From positions 124,001-188,000 of the forward strand of contig CAVTTR010000012.1 in the NCBI GenBank assembly GCA_963737745.1: a stretch of 64,000 nt of DNA, in the 5' to 3' direction. The notes under the pieces were generated by a model that saw only the letters and a list, made by a program, of their open reading frames with translations, made no database searches and was not told the origin of the DNA. Below are positions 1-8,483 of this stretch, piece by piece. The DNA comes from Bog-473 sp963737745 (GTDB lineage Bacteria > Actinomycetota > Acidimicrobiia > Acidimicrobiales > RAAP-2). A program made the position numbers and the translations under genes. How positions within the stretch are numbered: position 1 is the first letter of the stretch; each line of letters opens with the position of its first letter.

Positions 1-1
1 C

Positions 2-487
2 TGGCCGTCTTTGGCGGCCTACGTGGTCAGCTTCCTGGTCATCGGGATCATGTGGCTCAACCACCACACCGTTTTCTCGTATGTCCAACGGATCGATCAT
101 GGGTTCTTCTACCGGAACCTGCTTCTCCTGATGACTGTCGTATTCATCCCGTACCCCACGGAGGTGTTCGGCCAGGCCCTGCGCACCGGGGCCGGTGAAC
201 GATCGGCCGCTGTGTTCTACAGCATCGTGATGACGGTCAACGGCCTTGCCTGGACTGCCCTGTGGCTCCATGCCTCCGTCGGACGTCGCCTGCTCAACGA
301 TGAGCTGCCCGAGTCACAGCGTCGGAGCTCGACCGTCAACTTCGTAGCCGGAGCCGGCGTTTATCTGGTCTCCATCGGGATCGCCTTCATCAATCCGTAC
401 GTCTGTCTGGCCTTCCATGGTGCCTTGGCGCTGTACTACGCCAGCGATCCGATTTCCCGGCGCCTCGAGCGGGACCGCTCCGGCTAA
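2..487 (+). CDS. TMEM175-family (DUF1211) membrane protein, 5' truncated
   Basis: The frame enters from the left edge (Trp-Pro-Ser-Leu are the first complete codons), so the N-terminus, where this family has its FSD-type filter motif, is outside the window. About 160 residues remain, with hydrophobic stretches near residues 4-16, 33-52, 67-87 and 110-145 and a WLNHH motif at residues 15-19, a pattern typical of prokaryotic TMEM175-like proteins. Known members are potassium-permeable channels in the cytoplasmic membrane, so channel function here is inference from the family. It stops 34 bp before hisG on the same strand, but nothing ties it functionally to histidine synthesis. Confidence 0.7.
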   Translation, partial: WPSLAAYVVSFLVIGIMWLNHHTVFSYVQRIDHGFFYRNLLLLMTVVFIPYPTEVFGQALRTGAGERSAAVFYSIVMTVNGLAWTALWLHASVGRRLLNDELPESQRRSSTVNFVAGAGVYLVSIGIAFINPYVCLAFHGALALYYASDPISRRLERDRSG

Positions 488-521
488 CCATGTCGCGGCA
501 GCCATCTGCGATGATCTCTGC

Positions 522-1407
522 ATGCTTCGCCTGGTCCTGCCCAAAGGCTCGCTCGAGCGCGCCACCATGCAACTGTTCCAAGATGCTGACTTGGCCGTCA
601 CGCGCGCCTCTGACGTGGCGTACCAGGCCACGATCGACGACCCCCGGATCGACGAGGTTCGTATTCTGCGACCGCAGGAGATCCCGGCCTACGTGGCCGA
701 CGGCCTGTTCGATCTGGGCATCACCGGCCGCGACTGGGTAGAGGAGCGGGGGAGCGATGTCGTCTCGCTCGGCGAGCTGGCGTACTCCAAGGCCACCGAC
801 CAACCGATCCGCGTCGTCCTCGCCGTCAAGAGCGACTCGCCGGCGAAGAATCTGGCGGAGCTGGCGGCGTTGCCCCGGAAGATTGCGCATCAGTACCGAA
901 TACCCCGAACTGACCCGCAAGATCCTGGCGGGTCACGGGATCGAAGCCGAGATCTCGTTCTCGTACGGCGCCACCGAGGCCAAGGTCCCCGACATCGCGG
1001 ATGCCGTCGTCGACATGACCGAGACCGGCAGCGCGTTACGGGCGGCCGGCTTGCGCATCATCGAGACGCTCCTGATTTCGCACACCGAGCTCATCGCCAA
1101 CCCGATTGCCGCGACCGATCCGGCCAAACGTCATGCCATGGAGCAGATCATGACGCTCCTGCAGGGCACGCTCGAAGCGCGGGGCAAAGTGTTGGTCAAA
1201 CTCAACGTCTCCGCCGATCAGCTCGACGGCGTCCTGTCCGTGTTGCCCTCGATGCGGGCACCGACCATCTCGGAGCTCTCGGGCGGCGGTGCCTTCGCGC
1301 TCGAAGCGGTCGTCGCCAAATCGGACATCAACATTCTCATCCCGGATCTGCGCGACAAGGGCGCCACCGACATCTTGGAGATCCCGCTCTCCAAGATCGT
1401 GCACTGA
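522..1407 (+). CDS. hisG: ATP phosphoribosyltransferase HisG (long form), with a frame break
   Basis: Catalyses the first committed step of histidine biosynthesis, joining ATP and PRPP to phosphoribosyl-ATP in the cytoplasm. The ATG at 522 opens with LVLPKGSLERAT, the usual HisG N-terminus, followed by DLGITGRDW. The frame then breaks at about 885: one surplus G (aag att [g] cgc atc) separates the first part from RISTEYPELTRKIL, which continues to TGA at 1407. The composite is about 294 aa, the length of the long HisG form with a C-terminal ACT-like regulatory domain, so feedback inhibition by histidine without HisZ is expected. The N-terminal frame alone would run on wrongly to 1655. A sequencing error is more likely than inactivation because both halves are perfectly conserved in style. 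Confidence 0.9.
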
Positions 1408-1409
1408 AC

Positions 1410-1655
1410 GTGGTCGGCCTCGTCCCCTCCCTTCGCCCGTTCTTCGGGCGAGTCACCTCTTTCGACCCTCGGCGCGGCCTGGGCACGGTCACCGATGTCG
1501 ACGGCGCCACATTCGATTTCCATGCCACCGCCATTCTGGACGGATCACGCCAGATCGCTCCTGGGACCGAGGTCAGCTTCGTGGTGGTGCCCGGGTACCG
1601 GGGCCGTTACGAGGCGCGGACCATCGACCCGCTCAATACCTCCGCTGCGGGATGA
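1410..1655 (+). CDS. Cold-shock-like small protein
   Basis: An 81-residue protein starting at GTG 1410, two bases after the hisG stop and in a frame set by that stop. The core (GRVTSFDPRRGLGTVTDVDG, then FHATAI, and PGTEVSFVV with an RYEAR end) has the layout of a cold-shock OB fold: a G-x-V-x-x-F start, a G-x-G-x-V turn and a V-x-F-x-V strand. The classical RNP1 and RNP2 aromatic residues are only partly kept. Such short CSD-like proteins are common in Acidimicrobiia. Nucleic-acid binding is inference. The tight spacing suggests co-transcription with hisG. Confidence 0.6.
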   Translation: MVGLVPSLRPFFGRVTSFDPRRGLGTVTDVDGATFDFHATAILDGSRQIAPGTEVSFVVVPGYRGRYEARTIDPLNTSAAG

Positions 1656-1692
1656 TGGTGGCCGACGACAACGAAGACCGATCGGAGGCAGC

Positions 1693-2154
1693 GTGGCCCA
1701 GCAAGTGATCGAACACGAATTGACGGCAAACGCACCCCCGGCCACCGTCTTCGGACTGCTCATCGACGGGGCTACCTGGCCCAATTGGGCGCCCGTCGAC
1801 TCGTTCGAACTGGTCCAAAAGGGCGCCGGCGAGCCCGAGGGGGTGGGTGCCACCCGGGTCTTCCGCACCGGCCGTATCCAGAGTCGGGAGCGGGTGGTCA
1901 CGGCGACACCGAATGAATTGTTCAGCTACGAGCTGGTCTCGGGCTTGGCCGTACGTGACTACAAAGCAGTCGTGCGGCTCGTGCCGGTAGGAGACGGGAC
2001 GTCCATCCGCTGGCGCTCGACGTTTCGGGGCAAGGTACCGGCCACCGGCTGGATCTACCGCCGTCAGCTGGGAAAGTTCATCGGCCTGACGGTGAGCGGC
2101 CTGGCCGCCGCCGCCGAGAGCGCGGCGCTCCTGGATCGTTCTCGACCGAACTGA
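1693..2154 (+). CDS. SRPBCC-family (polyketide cyclase-like) protein
   Basis: A 153-aa protein starting at GTG 1693, with a GGAGG ribosome-binding site at 1684-1688. It starts with a beta strand (IEHELTANAPPATVFGLLID), then TWPNWAPVDSFELV, and ends in a long helix (LGKFIGLTVSGLAAAAESAA). This is the order of the START/Bet v1 (SRPBCC) helix-grip fold, which binds hydrophobic ligands in a deep pocket. Members range from cyclases to toxin-like or stress proteins, and neither ligand nor pathway can be told from the sequence. It meets the next gene tail to tail, with 4 bp between the stop codons. Confidence 0.7.
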   Translation: MAQQVIEHELTANAPPATVFGLLIDGATWPNWAPVDSFELVQKGAGEPEGVGATRVFRTGRIQSRERVVTATPNELFSYELVSGLAVRDYKAVVRLVPVGDGTSIRWRSTFRGKVPATGWIYRRQLGKFIGLTVSGLAAAAESAALLDRSRPN

Positions 2155-2158
2155 CCGG

Positions 2159-2578
2159 TCAGCTCTGGCCGGCGTCGGCCGCAGCTGCGCTCTCGGCCGC
2201 CGCCCTTTCGGCCCCCTCGAGCTGGACGTAGGCCACCCGGAGCTGGGCCAGCGCCTGGAGGAGCGACGGCTCTGCCTCGCCCAAGCGTCCCTTGAGCCCT
2301 TCCAGCAGAGCGCCCAGGCCGTCAATGGCCAAGCGGGCCTCGAAGAACATGGGAGGGGAGTTGGACAGATAGATGGTGGCCAGCTCGAAGATCCCGTAGC
2401 AGTGGTTGGCCATCACCACTTCGGCGGGCGTCTGGGTCAGCTGTCGTCGCATGGCGTCGATTTCGGCCTGGGCTTCGGGTGCGGGCGATTCCGGCGGTTC
2501 CGGGGATCCGGCCGACCCTCCACCGCCTTCCTCATTCGGGGGGAAGTGTTCGCCAGAAGGTGTCCAGAGGCTGCTCAT
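2159..2578 (-). CDS. DUF1844-like protein
   Basis: 139 aa, starting at ATG 2578 on the minus strand and divergent from infC. The N-terminal 40 residues are Pro/Gly/Glu-rich and probably disordered. The rest is helical and reads like DUF1844: a first helix (ATIYLSNS), then FEARLAIDGLGALLEGLKG, and a final LLQALAQLRVAYVQLE. Genes of this type sit next to infC in other actinobacteria, which supports the call. The function is unknown. The promoter is of the leaderless kind (TATTGT, six bases, ATG). Confidence 0.65.
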   Translation of the reverse strand: MSSLWTPSGEHFPPNEEGGGGSAGSPEPPESPAPEAQAEIDAMRRQLTQTPAEVVMANHCYGIFELATIYLSNSPPMFFEARLAIDGLGALLEGLKGRLGEAEPSLLQALAQLRVAYVQLEGAERAAAESAAAADAGQS

Positions 2579-2590
2579 ACTGGTACAATA
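2579..2590 (-). promoter_or_regulatory. Leaderless -10 element of the DUF1844 gene
   Basis: Read on the minus strand: TATTGT, six bases, ATG. On the plus strand the same bases contain TACAAT (2584-2589), a good -10 hexamer for infC, so the two divergent promoters share their -10 boxes. Confidence 0.5.
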
Positions 2591-2779
2591 TTCACCTTGA
2601 GTACATGGAAGCGGGGCCTCCGATCAGAAGGCCTCCACCTGGCCACACGTTCGCTCTCCGAGCGACAGCAGTGCGCCAGGTCGAAGGTTTCTCGGCGCGG
2701 GCACTGCCCGTTGGTCGACCTCGCTCCACCGAATGGCTCGCGGAAAGACCGTGGGCCCAAGTGAGAGGTGTGGTGCCGC
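2591..2779 (+). promoter_or_regulatory. infC 5' leader (candidate attenuation region)
   Basis: If transcription starts from the TACAAT at 2584-2589, infC carries a leader of about 185 nt. It contains short inverted repeats such as GGCCT/AGGCC (around 2613-2631) and GGGC-act-GCCC (around 2699-2710), and ends in the ribosome-binding site AGAGGTG (2764-2770). infC-rpmI-rplT leaders are autoregulated by L20 or IF3 in several bacteria. No known leader consensus could be matched by eye. Confidence 0.35.
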
Positions 2780-3433
2780 ATCGTCGCAGAAACAACAACT
2801 GAGCACCGGATCAATGATCGCATCCGTGCCCGTGAAGTCCGCCTGGTCGACCCCGATGGTGTCCAGTTAGGCATCAAGTCGTTGCCCGAGGCCTTGGCCA
2901 TCGCCAAGGAGCTCGATTTGGACCTGGTGGAGGTGGCCCCCATGGCCAACCCCCCCGTGTGCCGAATCATGGACTTCGGAAAATTCAAGTTCGACGAGGC
3001 ACAACGTGCCAAGGAGAGCCGTCGTAAGACGGTCCACGTCGGGATCAAGGAGATGAAGTACCGGCCGAAGATCGGGCCGGGAGACTTCGACACCAAGACC
3101 CGCCAGGTGGCCAAGTTCTTGAACGAGGGGCACAAGGTCAAGATCACGATCATGTTCCGTGGGCGTGAGGTGTACCACCCCGAACACGGAAAGCGGATCT
3201 TGGATCGGATTGCCGAGCAGATGGAGGGCATGGCCAAAATCGAGGCCGAGCCCAAGCTCGACAACCGCAACATGATCATGGTGCTCGCTCCCGACAAGCG
3301 GGCCCGTCAGGCCGCCGCTTCGAGGACAGCCAACCAACATCGCAGCGAGAAACAGGCACCGGAAGCGACGGCGACCAATGGCAGTGAGCCGGCGCCGGTG
3401 AACGACGACGCAGCATCGACCGAAGAGGGATGA
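2780..3433 (+). CDS. infC: Translation initiation factor IF-3
   Basis: IF-3 binds the 30S subunit and checks start-codon/initiator-tRNA pairing. The protein shows HRINDRIRAREVRLV near the N-terminus, VEVAPMANPPVCRIMDFGKF in the linker region, and the C-terminal domain with KEMKYRPKI and VKITIMFRGRE. A disordered Ala/Glu-rich tail of about 40 residues follows. No ATG is available at the front. GTG 2768 lies inside the AGAGGTG ribosome-binding site, whereas ATC 2780 sits nine bases after it and gives IVAETTTEHRIND. Since infC classically uses AUU or AUC for self-regulation, 2780 is preferred. It heads the infC-rpmI-rplT operon. Confidence 0.9.
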   Translation: MVAETTTEHRINDRIRAREVRLVDPDGVQLGIKSLPEALAIAKELDLDLVEVAPMANPPVCRIMDFGKFKFDEAQRAKESRRKTVHVGIKEMKYRPKIGPGDFDTKTRQVAKFLNEGHKVKITIMFRGREVYHPEHGKRILDRIAEQMEGMAKIEAEPKLDNRNMIMVLAPDKRARQAAASRTANQHRSEKQAPEATATNGSEPAPVNDDAASTEEG

Positions 3434-3437
3434 CGTA

Positions 3438-3632
3438 ATGCCGAAGATGAAGACGGACAAGGGCGCTGCCAAGCGCATCAAGGTCACGGGCAGCGGTCGT
3501 CTTCGTCGTGGTCAGGCCTTCCGCGGGCACAACTTCGAGACGAAGAGCAGCGTACGCATGCGCCGGCTGGGCCGGGGCGCCGACGTGTCCAAGGCCGACG
3601 AGAAGTCGGTCCGGAGAATGCTCGGCCTCTGA
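3438..3632 (+). CDS. rpmI: 50S ribosomal protein L35
   Basis: 64 aa, very basic, with the L35 opening MPKMKTDKGAAKRIKVTGSG and the RRGQAF and LGRGADVSKAD segments. The length fits the family. It starts 4 bp after infC, as in nearly all bacteria, and is followed by rplT after a 45-bp gap. Confidence 0.97.
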   Translation: MPKMKTDKGAAKRIKVTGSGRLRRGQAFRGHNFETKSSVRMRRLGRGADVSKADEKSVRRMLGL

Positions 3633-3677
3633 GCCGGGCGTCCACACGACAAAGACGAGAAGAGAGGAGGACCCCCA

Positions 3678-4073
3678 ATGGCCAGAGTCAAGCGATCTGT
3701 CCACGGACGCAAGCATCACCGCGCCGTACTGGAACAGGCGAAGGGGTACTACGGGAACAAGAGCCGGACCTACCGGTCGGCCAACGAGCAGCTCATGCAC
3801 TCGATGCAGTACGCCTTCCGGGACCGCCGGGCCCGCAAGGGTGATTTCCGCAAGCTTTGGATCCAGCGGATCAACGCCGGCGCCCGGGAGCACGGCATGA
3901 GCTACAGCCGCATGATCAACGGGTTGCACCTGGCCGGTATCGAGGTGGACCGCAAGGTCCTGGCCGATCTGGCCGTCACTGACACCGAGGCCTTCGGGGC
4001 GCTCGTGCGGGCGGCCCAGAGTGCGCTTCCGGTCCAAGCGGCGAAGGAGCCCGTCGAGGCGCTGTCCTCCTGA
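3678..4073 (+). CDS. rplT: 50S ribosomal protein L20
   Basis: 131 aa with the L20 opening MARVKRSVHGRKHHRAVLEQ, then YYGNKSRTYRSANEQLMHSM and FRKLWIQRINAGAREHGMSY. L20 binds 23S rRNA early in 50S assembly and represses its own operon in many bacteria. A strong AGAGAGGAGG ribosome-binding site precedes the ATG. The C-terminal 12 residues (AAKEPVEALSS) extend a little beyond the usual end. Confidence 0.97.
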   Translation: MARVKRSVHGRKHHRAVLEQAKGYYGNKSRTYRSANEQLMHSMQYAFRDRRARKGDFRKLWIQRINAGAREHGMSYSRMINGLHLAGIEVDRKVLADLAVTDTEAFGALVRAAQSALPVQAAKEPVEALSS

Positions 4074-4120
4074 GCCAACCGCTCGCTTTCACGCACCGGC
4101 GGGTACGTCGGCTGCGGGCG

Positions 4121-4891
4121 TTGCTCCAAAAGCGCTCGGCTCGTTGGGCCGAGCGTGTCTTTGTGGCCGAAGGGGTCGAGCTTCTGCGCACGGCGCTACG
4201 GGCCGGGGTGGAGATCGAGTCGGTGTATCTCGCTGCCGAGGGGGCGGCTGACGCTCTGACCCGCGCCACATGTGACCAGGCGCTCGACGCGGGCGCACGT
4301 GTGTTCCCTTTGGCGCCGGGCGTGCTCGAACGCGTGGCGGACACGGTCACGCCGCAGCCCGTCCTGACCGTCCTGCCCATGCTCGATCGCACCGATGCGT
4401 CTTCTCTCGATCCGCTCCTGCAGCCGCTGATCATCGTGCTGGTCGATGTGCGGGATCCCGGCAATGCGGGGACCGTCTTGCGGACCGCTGACGCATCCGG
4501 CGTCTCCACCGTGATCTTCAGCGGCGAATCGGTCGATCCGTACAATCCCAAAACGGTACGGGCTTCGGCCGGATCCATCTTTCACGTCCCCTTCGGCGTC
4601 CAGGCCGACCCGGCGGCGTTGGCCTCTGCGCTCACCGGCCAGGGGTACCGCACCCTGGCCACCGTCGTACGCGACGGCGAGGACTACACGGCACTCGACT
4701 GGTCGGTCCCCACCGCGTTGTTCCTCGGGAACGAGGCATCCGGGCTCGTGCCCGAGATGCGCAAGGCCATCGACGGCGCGGTGGCCATTCCCATGGAGGG
4801 CCGGGCGGAGTCTCTCAACGTGGGCGTGGCATGTGCTGTCCTGTGCTTCGAGGCCTTGCGGCAACGCCGGTACCATGCAGCCAGTGACTGA
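4121..4891 (+). CDS. TrmH/SpoU-family RNA 2'-O-ribose methyltransferase
   Basis: About 256 aa. The N-terminal substrate-binding domain (QKRSARWAERVFVAEGVELL) is followed by the SPOUT methyltransferase domain with its three knot motifs: VDVRDPGNAGTVLRTADASG, ALFLGNEASGL and IPMEGRAESLNVGVACAV. These bind AdoMet and transfer a methyl to the 2'-OH of rRNA or tRNA; the exact target is unknown. The first standard start is TTG 4121, but the frame is open back to the rplT stop (4071) and the family usually has several more residues, so the true start may be an upstream CTG (4112 or 4070). It overlaps pheS by 17 bp. Confidence 0.85.
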   Translation: MLQKRSARWAERVFVAEGVELLRTALRAGVEIESVYLAAEGAADALTRATCDQALDAGARVFPLAPGVLERVADTVTPQPVLTVLPMLDRTDASSLDPLLQPLIIVLVDVRDPGNAGTVLRTADASGVSTVIFSGESVDPYNPKTVRASAGSIFHVPFGVQADPAALASALTGQGYRTLATVVRDGEDYTALDWSVPTALFLGNEASGLVPEMRKAIDGAVAIPMEGRAESLNVGVACAVLCFEALRQRRYHAASD

Positions 4892-5952
4892 GCTCGTGAT
4901 CGAGATAGAACACATCGTCGAGGAGGGCCAAGCCGCCATTGCGGCGGCCACCTCGACTGACGCCCTGGCGCAGGTGGAGACCGACTTGTTCGGAAAGCGT
5001 TCCGCCCTGTCGGGCGCCCACCGTTCCTTGGGATCACTCGACCCGGACGCCCGCAAGGAAGCGGGGCGACAACTGCACGAAGCCCGGGCCGTGCTCGAAG
5101 AACAGCTGGCCCAGCAGCGCATCGTGCTGGCGCATGCCGAGAGAGCGGCACTCCTGGTGGCCGACCGCCTGGACCTGACCGAAGTGATCCCCGACAACGT
5201 CACGTCCCCCCAGCGCCGCGGCCACCTCCACCTGGTCTCCCAGGCCCGTGACGAACTGGAAGACGTGTTCGTGGGCATGGGCTTCGTGGTGGCCGAGGGT
5301 CCGGAGGCCGAGACGGACTGGTACAACTTCGAGGCCCTCAACATGCCCCCGGCCCACCCGGCCCGCGGCATGTACGACACCATGTATCTCGACATCGGCG
5401 AACCCGAAACGGTGCTCCTGCGCACCCACACCTCTCCGGTGCAGATCCATCTGATGGAGGAGGCGGTCCGCCAGGGCACGCTACCGATCCATGCCGTCAT
5501 GCCCGGGAAATGCTTCCGGCTCGATACCCCCGACGCCGCGCCATCTGCCCGTGTTCAATCAGATCGAGGGCCTGGTGGTCGATCGCGGCATCACCTTCGG
5601 TGATCTGGCCGGGACCATCCAGACCTTCACCTCGGCCTACTTCGGGGAGGGAATGCAGTCGCGCCTGCGACCGGCGTACTTCCCCTTCACCGAGCCGTCG
5701 GCCGAATTCGAGATCACCTGCGCCATCTGTCGCGGCGAAGGTTGCCGGACGTGTTCGAACATCGGATGGGTGGAACTCGGTGGGTGCGGCATGGTCGATC
5801 CCGCGGTGTTCGCAGCCGTCGGCATCGACTCCGACGAGTGGTCCGGCTTCGCCTTCGGTTTCGGTATCGACCGCTTGGCCCTCATGCGCCACGAGATTCC
5901 TGATCTGCGGTCGTTCATGGAGAACGACATTCGTTTCCTGTCCCAGTTCTGA
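4875..5952 (+). CDS. pheS: Phenylalanine-tRNA ligase alpha subunit, with a frame break
   Basis: Catalytic subunit of the alpha2beta2 PheRS, which charges tRNA-Phe. ATG 4875 gives an N-terminal coiled coil, then the class II core: GFVVAEGPEAETDWYNFEAL (motif 1 region), TSPVQIHLME, VMPGKCFRLDTPDA, then VFNQIEGLVVDRGITFGDL, FPFTEPSAE, the CxxC pairs CAICRGEGCRTCSN, and motif 3 GFGIDRLALM. The frame breaks at about 5538, where one extra G in gac gcc [g] cgc cat joins the halves. The composite is about 358 aa, normal for pheS. It overlaps the methyltransferase gene, and pheT starts 2 bp after its stop. Confidence 0.92.
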
Positions 5953-5954
5953 TC

Positions 5955-8474
5955 GTGCGCGCCCCACTCAGCTGGCTCCGTGATTTCGCTCCCTTCCCCG
6001 ATGACATCGGGGTTCTGGTCGCCGCGCTCGACGACCTGGGGCTGGTCGTCGAGGGGATCGAGCACGTCGGTGAGGGCCTCGACGACGTCGTCGTAAGCCT
6101 GGTCACCGAGATCGAGCCCATAAAGGGGGCCGACCGGATTCGCCGCATCGTCGTCGAAGCGGGCGACGGGCCGCAGCAGATCGTGTGCGGAGCGTTCAAC
6201 TTCGAGGTGGGCGATCGGGTCCCATTGGCTCCGGTCGGTGCGGTCCTTCCTGGGGACTTCGCCATTGGTCTGCGCAAGATGCGTGGTGTCGAATCCCACG
6301 GCATGTTGTGCTCGGGTCGCGAGTTGGGGCTGTCCGACGATGGTGCGGGGCTGCTCGTCCTGGGCGACGACGTCGACGCTCCGCCCGGCACGCCGTTGCG
6401 TGACGCACTCGGTCTTTTGTCCGACACGGTCTTCGACATCACGGTCGAGGGCAATCGGCCCGACGCGTGGTCAATTTCGGGGATTGCGCGGGATCTAGCG
6501 GCCCGGCTGGGCCTGCCCTTCACACTGCCAGAGCCTCCGCCCCCGCCTTCGAGCGGGCTCCCGGTGACAGAGGCGGCGGGTGCCGTGGTTCTGGATGCCG
6601 ACCTCTGTCCCCGTCTCGCCGTCTCCGTTCTCACCGACGTCGTGGTCGGGCCCTCACCGCAGTGGTTGGCGCAGCGGCTGACCCTGGCCGGCATGCGCCC
6701 CATCAACAACGTGGTCGATGCCTCGAACTACGTCATGCTCGAGCGGGGTCAGCCGACCCATCCCTACGACGTGGCGAAACTCGGTGGGCCCGGACTCATC
6801 GTGCGGCGCGCCCGACCCGGTGAGAAGCTCGAGACGCTGGACGGCGTGACCCGCACCTTGGGCCTCCCGGGTCGCAGTCTGGGCGACACCGGCGAAGACT
6901 GCCTGATCTGCGACGGCAACGACGTGGCAGTGGGCGTGGCGGGCATCATGGGCGGCGCTTCGTCGGAGATCGCCGAGGACACGACCGAGGTGTTGCTCGA
7001 GGCGGCCTACTTCAAGCCGATGGCCATCGCCCAGACCTCGAAGAGACTGGGTCTGCGCACCGAAGCCTCGGCCCGCTTCGAAAGGGGCTGTGACCCCTGG
7101 GGCCTCGAGGCCTCGATCAACCGGTTCGCCGAGTTGTTGGCCGAGAGCATCCCGGGCCTCAAGGTTTGTGACGGTCTTCTCGACGTGCGCGGTGACGTCC
7201 CCGAGCCGTTCACCCTGAGCGTCCCGATTGCGCGCGTCCAGCGCCAGGTCGGCGTGCCACTCAGCGGGCAGGAGATTGCGGCGCTCCTCGACCCGATCGG
7301 CTTCACCACGAAGGTGGTGGGAGCCGGGGACGGCGGCGCCGAGATGCTGTCTGTCTTGGTGCCGACGAACCGGCCCGACGTGCGCCCGGCCCCCAATGGG
7401 ATCGACGATGTCATTGAGGAAGTGGCCCGGATGTTCGGGTACGCCAACATCCCTCGCCACACGCCCACCTGGCCGCAACCGGGCCATCTCACCTCCTTGC
7501 AGCGGTCGCGACGTCTGGTGAAAAGCGTGCTGGCCGGCATGGGAGCGTCCGAGGCCTGGACCAACACCTTCGTCTCCGAGGAGGCCCATCGCCTGGTGGG
7601 ACTGACGGGCCCGGCCGTGAGGGTTTCGAACCCCCTGATCGCGGAGGAGCCGTTCCTCCGTCGCTCCCTCATGCCTGGCCTGCTGGGCGCGCTGGCGTAC
7701 AACGCCAGCCGGCGCCAGGGGGCGATCCGGCTCTTCGAGGTGGGTGTCGTCTTTTCACATCCGGAGGAGGGTTCCCCAAGGGTCGTCGAACGCAGCGGAG
7801 CCGGAGGGACGCAGACGGCGCTCCTTCCCGGAGAGCGCGAGCTGCTGAGCGCGGTGTTCGCCTATGACGACGATGACGCGCGCCGCGCGACGGTGGCCTG
7901 GCAGGTATTGGCCGACGCCTTCCGGTTGTCGGGTGTACGCCTCGTTGCTCCCGATGACGACTCCGTGCTGCCCGGGCTCCATCCCACCCGATCGGCTCGG
8001 TTGGTGTCACGAGGCACGACGATCGGCGCGGTGGGTGAGATTGACCCCGATGTGGCCGTCAGTTTCGGGCTCACGCACACCGCAGGATCGGGCACCTCGG
8101 TCCGGCGCATCGGTTGGCTCGAAGTAGACCTCGGGCTTCTCTTCGACGAGGACGTCGTGGCTCGGCGCGCCATGGTCGCCGCCGCCGTGAGCCGGTTCCC
8201 GTCCTCGGACATCGACTTGGCCCTGGTGGTGGACGACGCCATTGGGGCCGATGTGGTGGCCGACGTCCTCGGCACCGCGGCCGGCGATCTGCTCGAGTCC
8301 GTGACCCTCTTCGACGTCTATCGGGGACCCGGGATCGAGAGCGGACACCGGAGCCTGGCCTATCGGTTGCGTTTCTGTGCGCTGGACCACACCCTGACCG
8401 ACGACGAAGTTGGTGCGCTGCGCACCCGTTGCATCGACGCTGCGGCAGCGCAATGCGGCGCCGTCCTGCGCTGA
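5955..8474 (+). CDS. pheT: Phenylalanine-tRNA ligase beta subunit
   Basis: 839 aa, GTG start. Domains in order: N-terminal region with the tRNA-binding OB fold (B2, about residues 40-150, with IVVEAGDGPQQIVCGAFNF), B1 and B3/B4 editing domain (about 200-400, with GIMGG and FERGCDPWG), B5 (about 400-480), catalytic-like core (about 490-690, with RRSLMPGLL) and the C-terminal FDX-ACB tRNA-anticodon fold (about 740-839, RFPSSDIDLALVVDD). It edits mischarged Tyr-tRNA-Phe and holds tRNA for PheS. The frame is intact. Confidence 0.96.
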   Translation: MRAPLSWLRDFAPFPDDIGVLVAALDDLGLVVEGIEHVGEGLDDVVVSLVTEIEPIKGADRIRRIVVEAGDGPQQIVCGAFNFEVGDRVPLAPVGAVLPGDFAIGLRKMRGVESHGMLCSGRELGLSDDGAGLLVLGDDVDAPPGTPLRDALGLLSDTVFDITVEGNRPDAWSISGIARDLAARLGLPFTLPEPPPPPSSGLPVTEAAGAVVLDADLCPRLAVSVLTDVVVGPSPQWLAQRLTLAGMRPINNVVDASNYVMLERGQPTHPYDVAKLGGPGLIVRRARPGEKLETLDGVTRTLGLPGRSLGDTGEDCLICDGNDVAVGVAGIMGGASSEIAEDTTEVLLEAAYFKPMAIAQTSKRLGLRTEASARFERGCDPWGLEASINRFAELLAESIPGLKVCDGLLDVRGDVPEPFTLSVPIARVQRQVGVPLSGQEIAALLDPIGFTTKVVGAGDGGAEMLSVLVPTNRPDVRPAPNGIDDVIEEVARMFGYANIPRHTPTWPQPGHLTSLQRSRRLVKSVLAGMGASEAWTNTFVSEEAHRLVGLTGPAVRVSNPLIAEEPFLRRSLMPGLLGALAYNASRRQGAIRLFEVGVVFSHPEEGSPRVVERSGAGGTQTALLPGERELLSAVFAYDDDDARRATVAWQVLADAFRLSGVRLVAPDDDSVLPGLHPTRSARLVSRGTTIGAVGEIDPDVAVSFGLTHTAGSGTSVRRIGWLEVDLGLLFDEDVVARRAMVAAAVSRFPSSDIDLALVVDDAIGADVVADVLGTAAGDLLESVTLFDVYRGPGIESGHRSLAYRLRFCALDHTLTDDEVGALRTRCIDAAAAQCGAVLR

Positions 8475-8483
8475 GGCCGACCC

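Noticed and set aside
417..1655. A single 412-codon protein joining HisG with the cold-shock-like protein
   Set aside because: The middle third is out of the HisG frame; it is an artefact of one extra base at about 885 followed by the downstream gene in the same frame.
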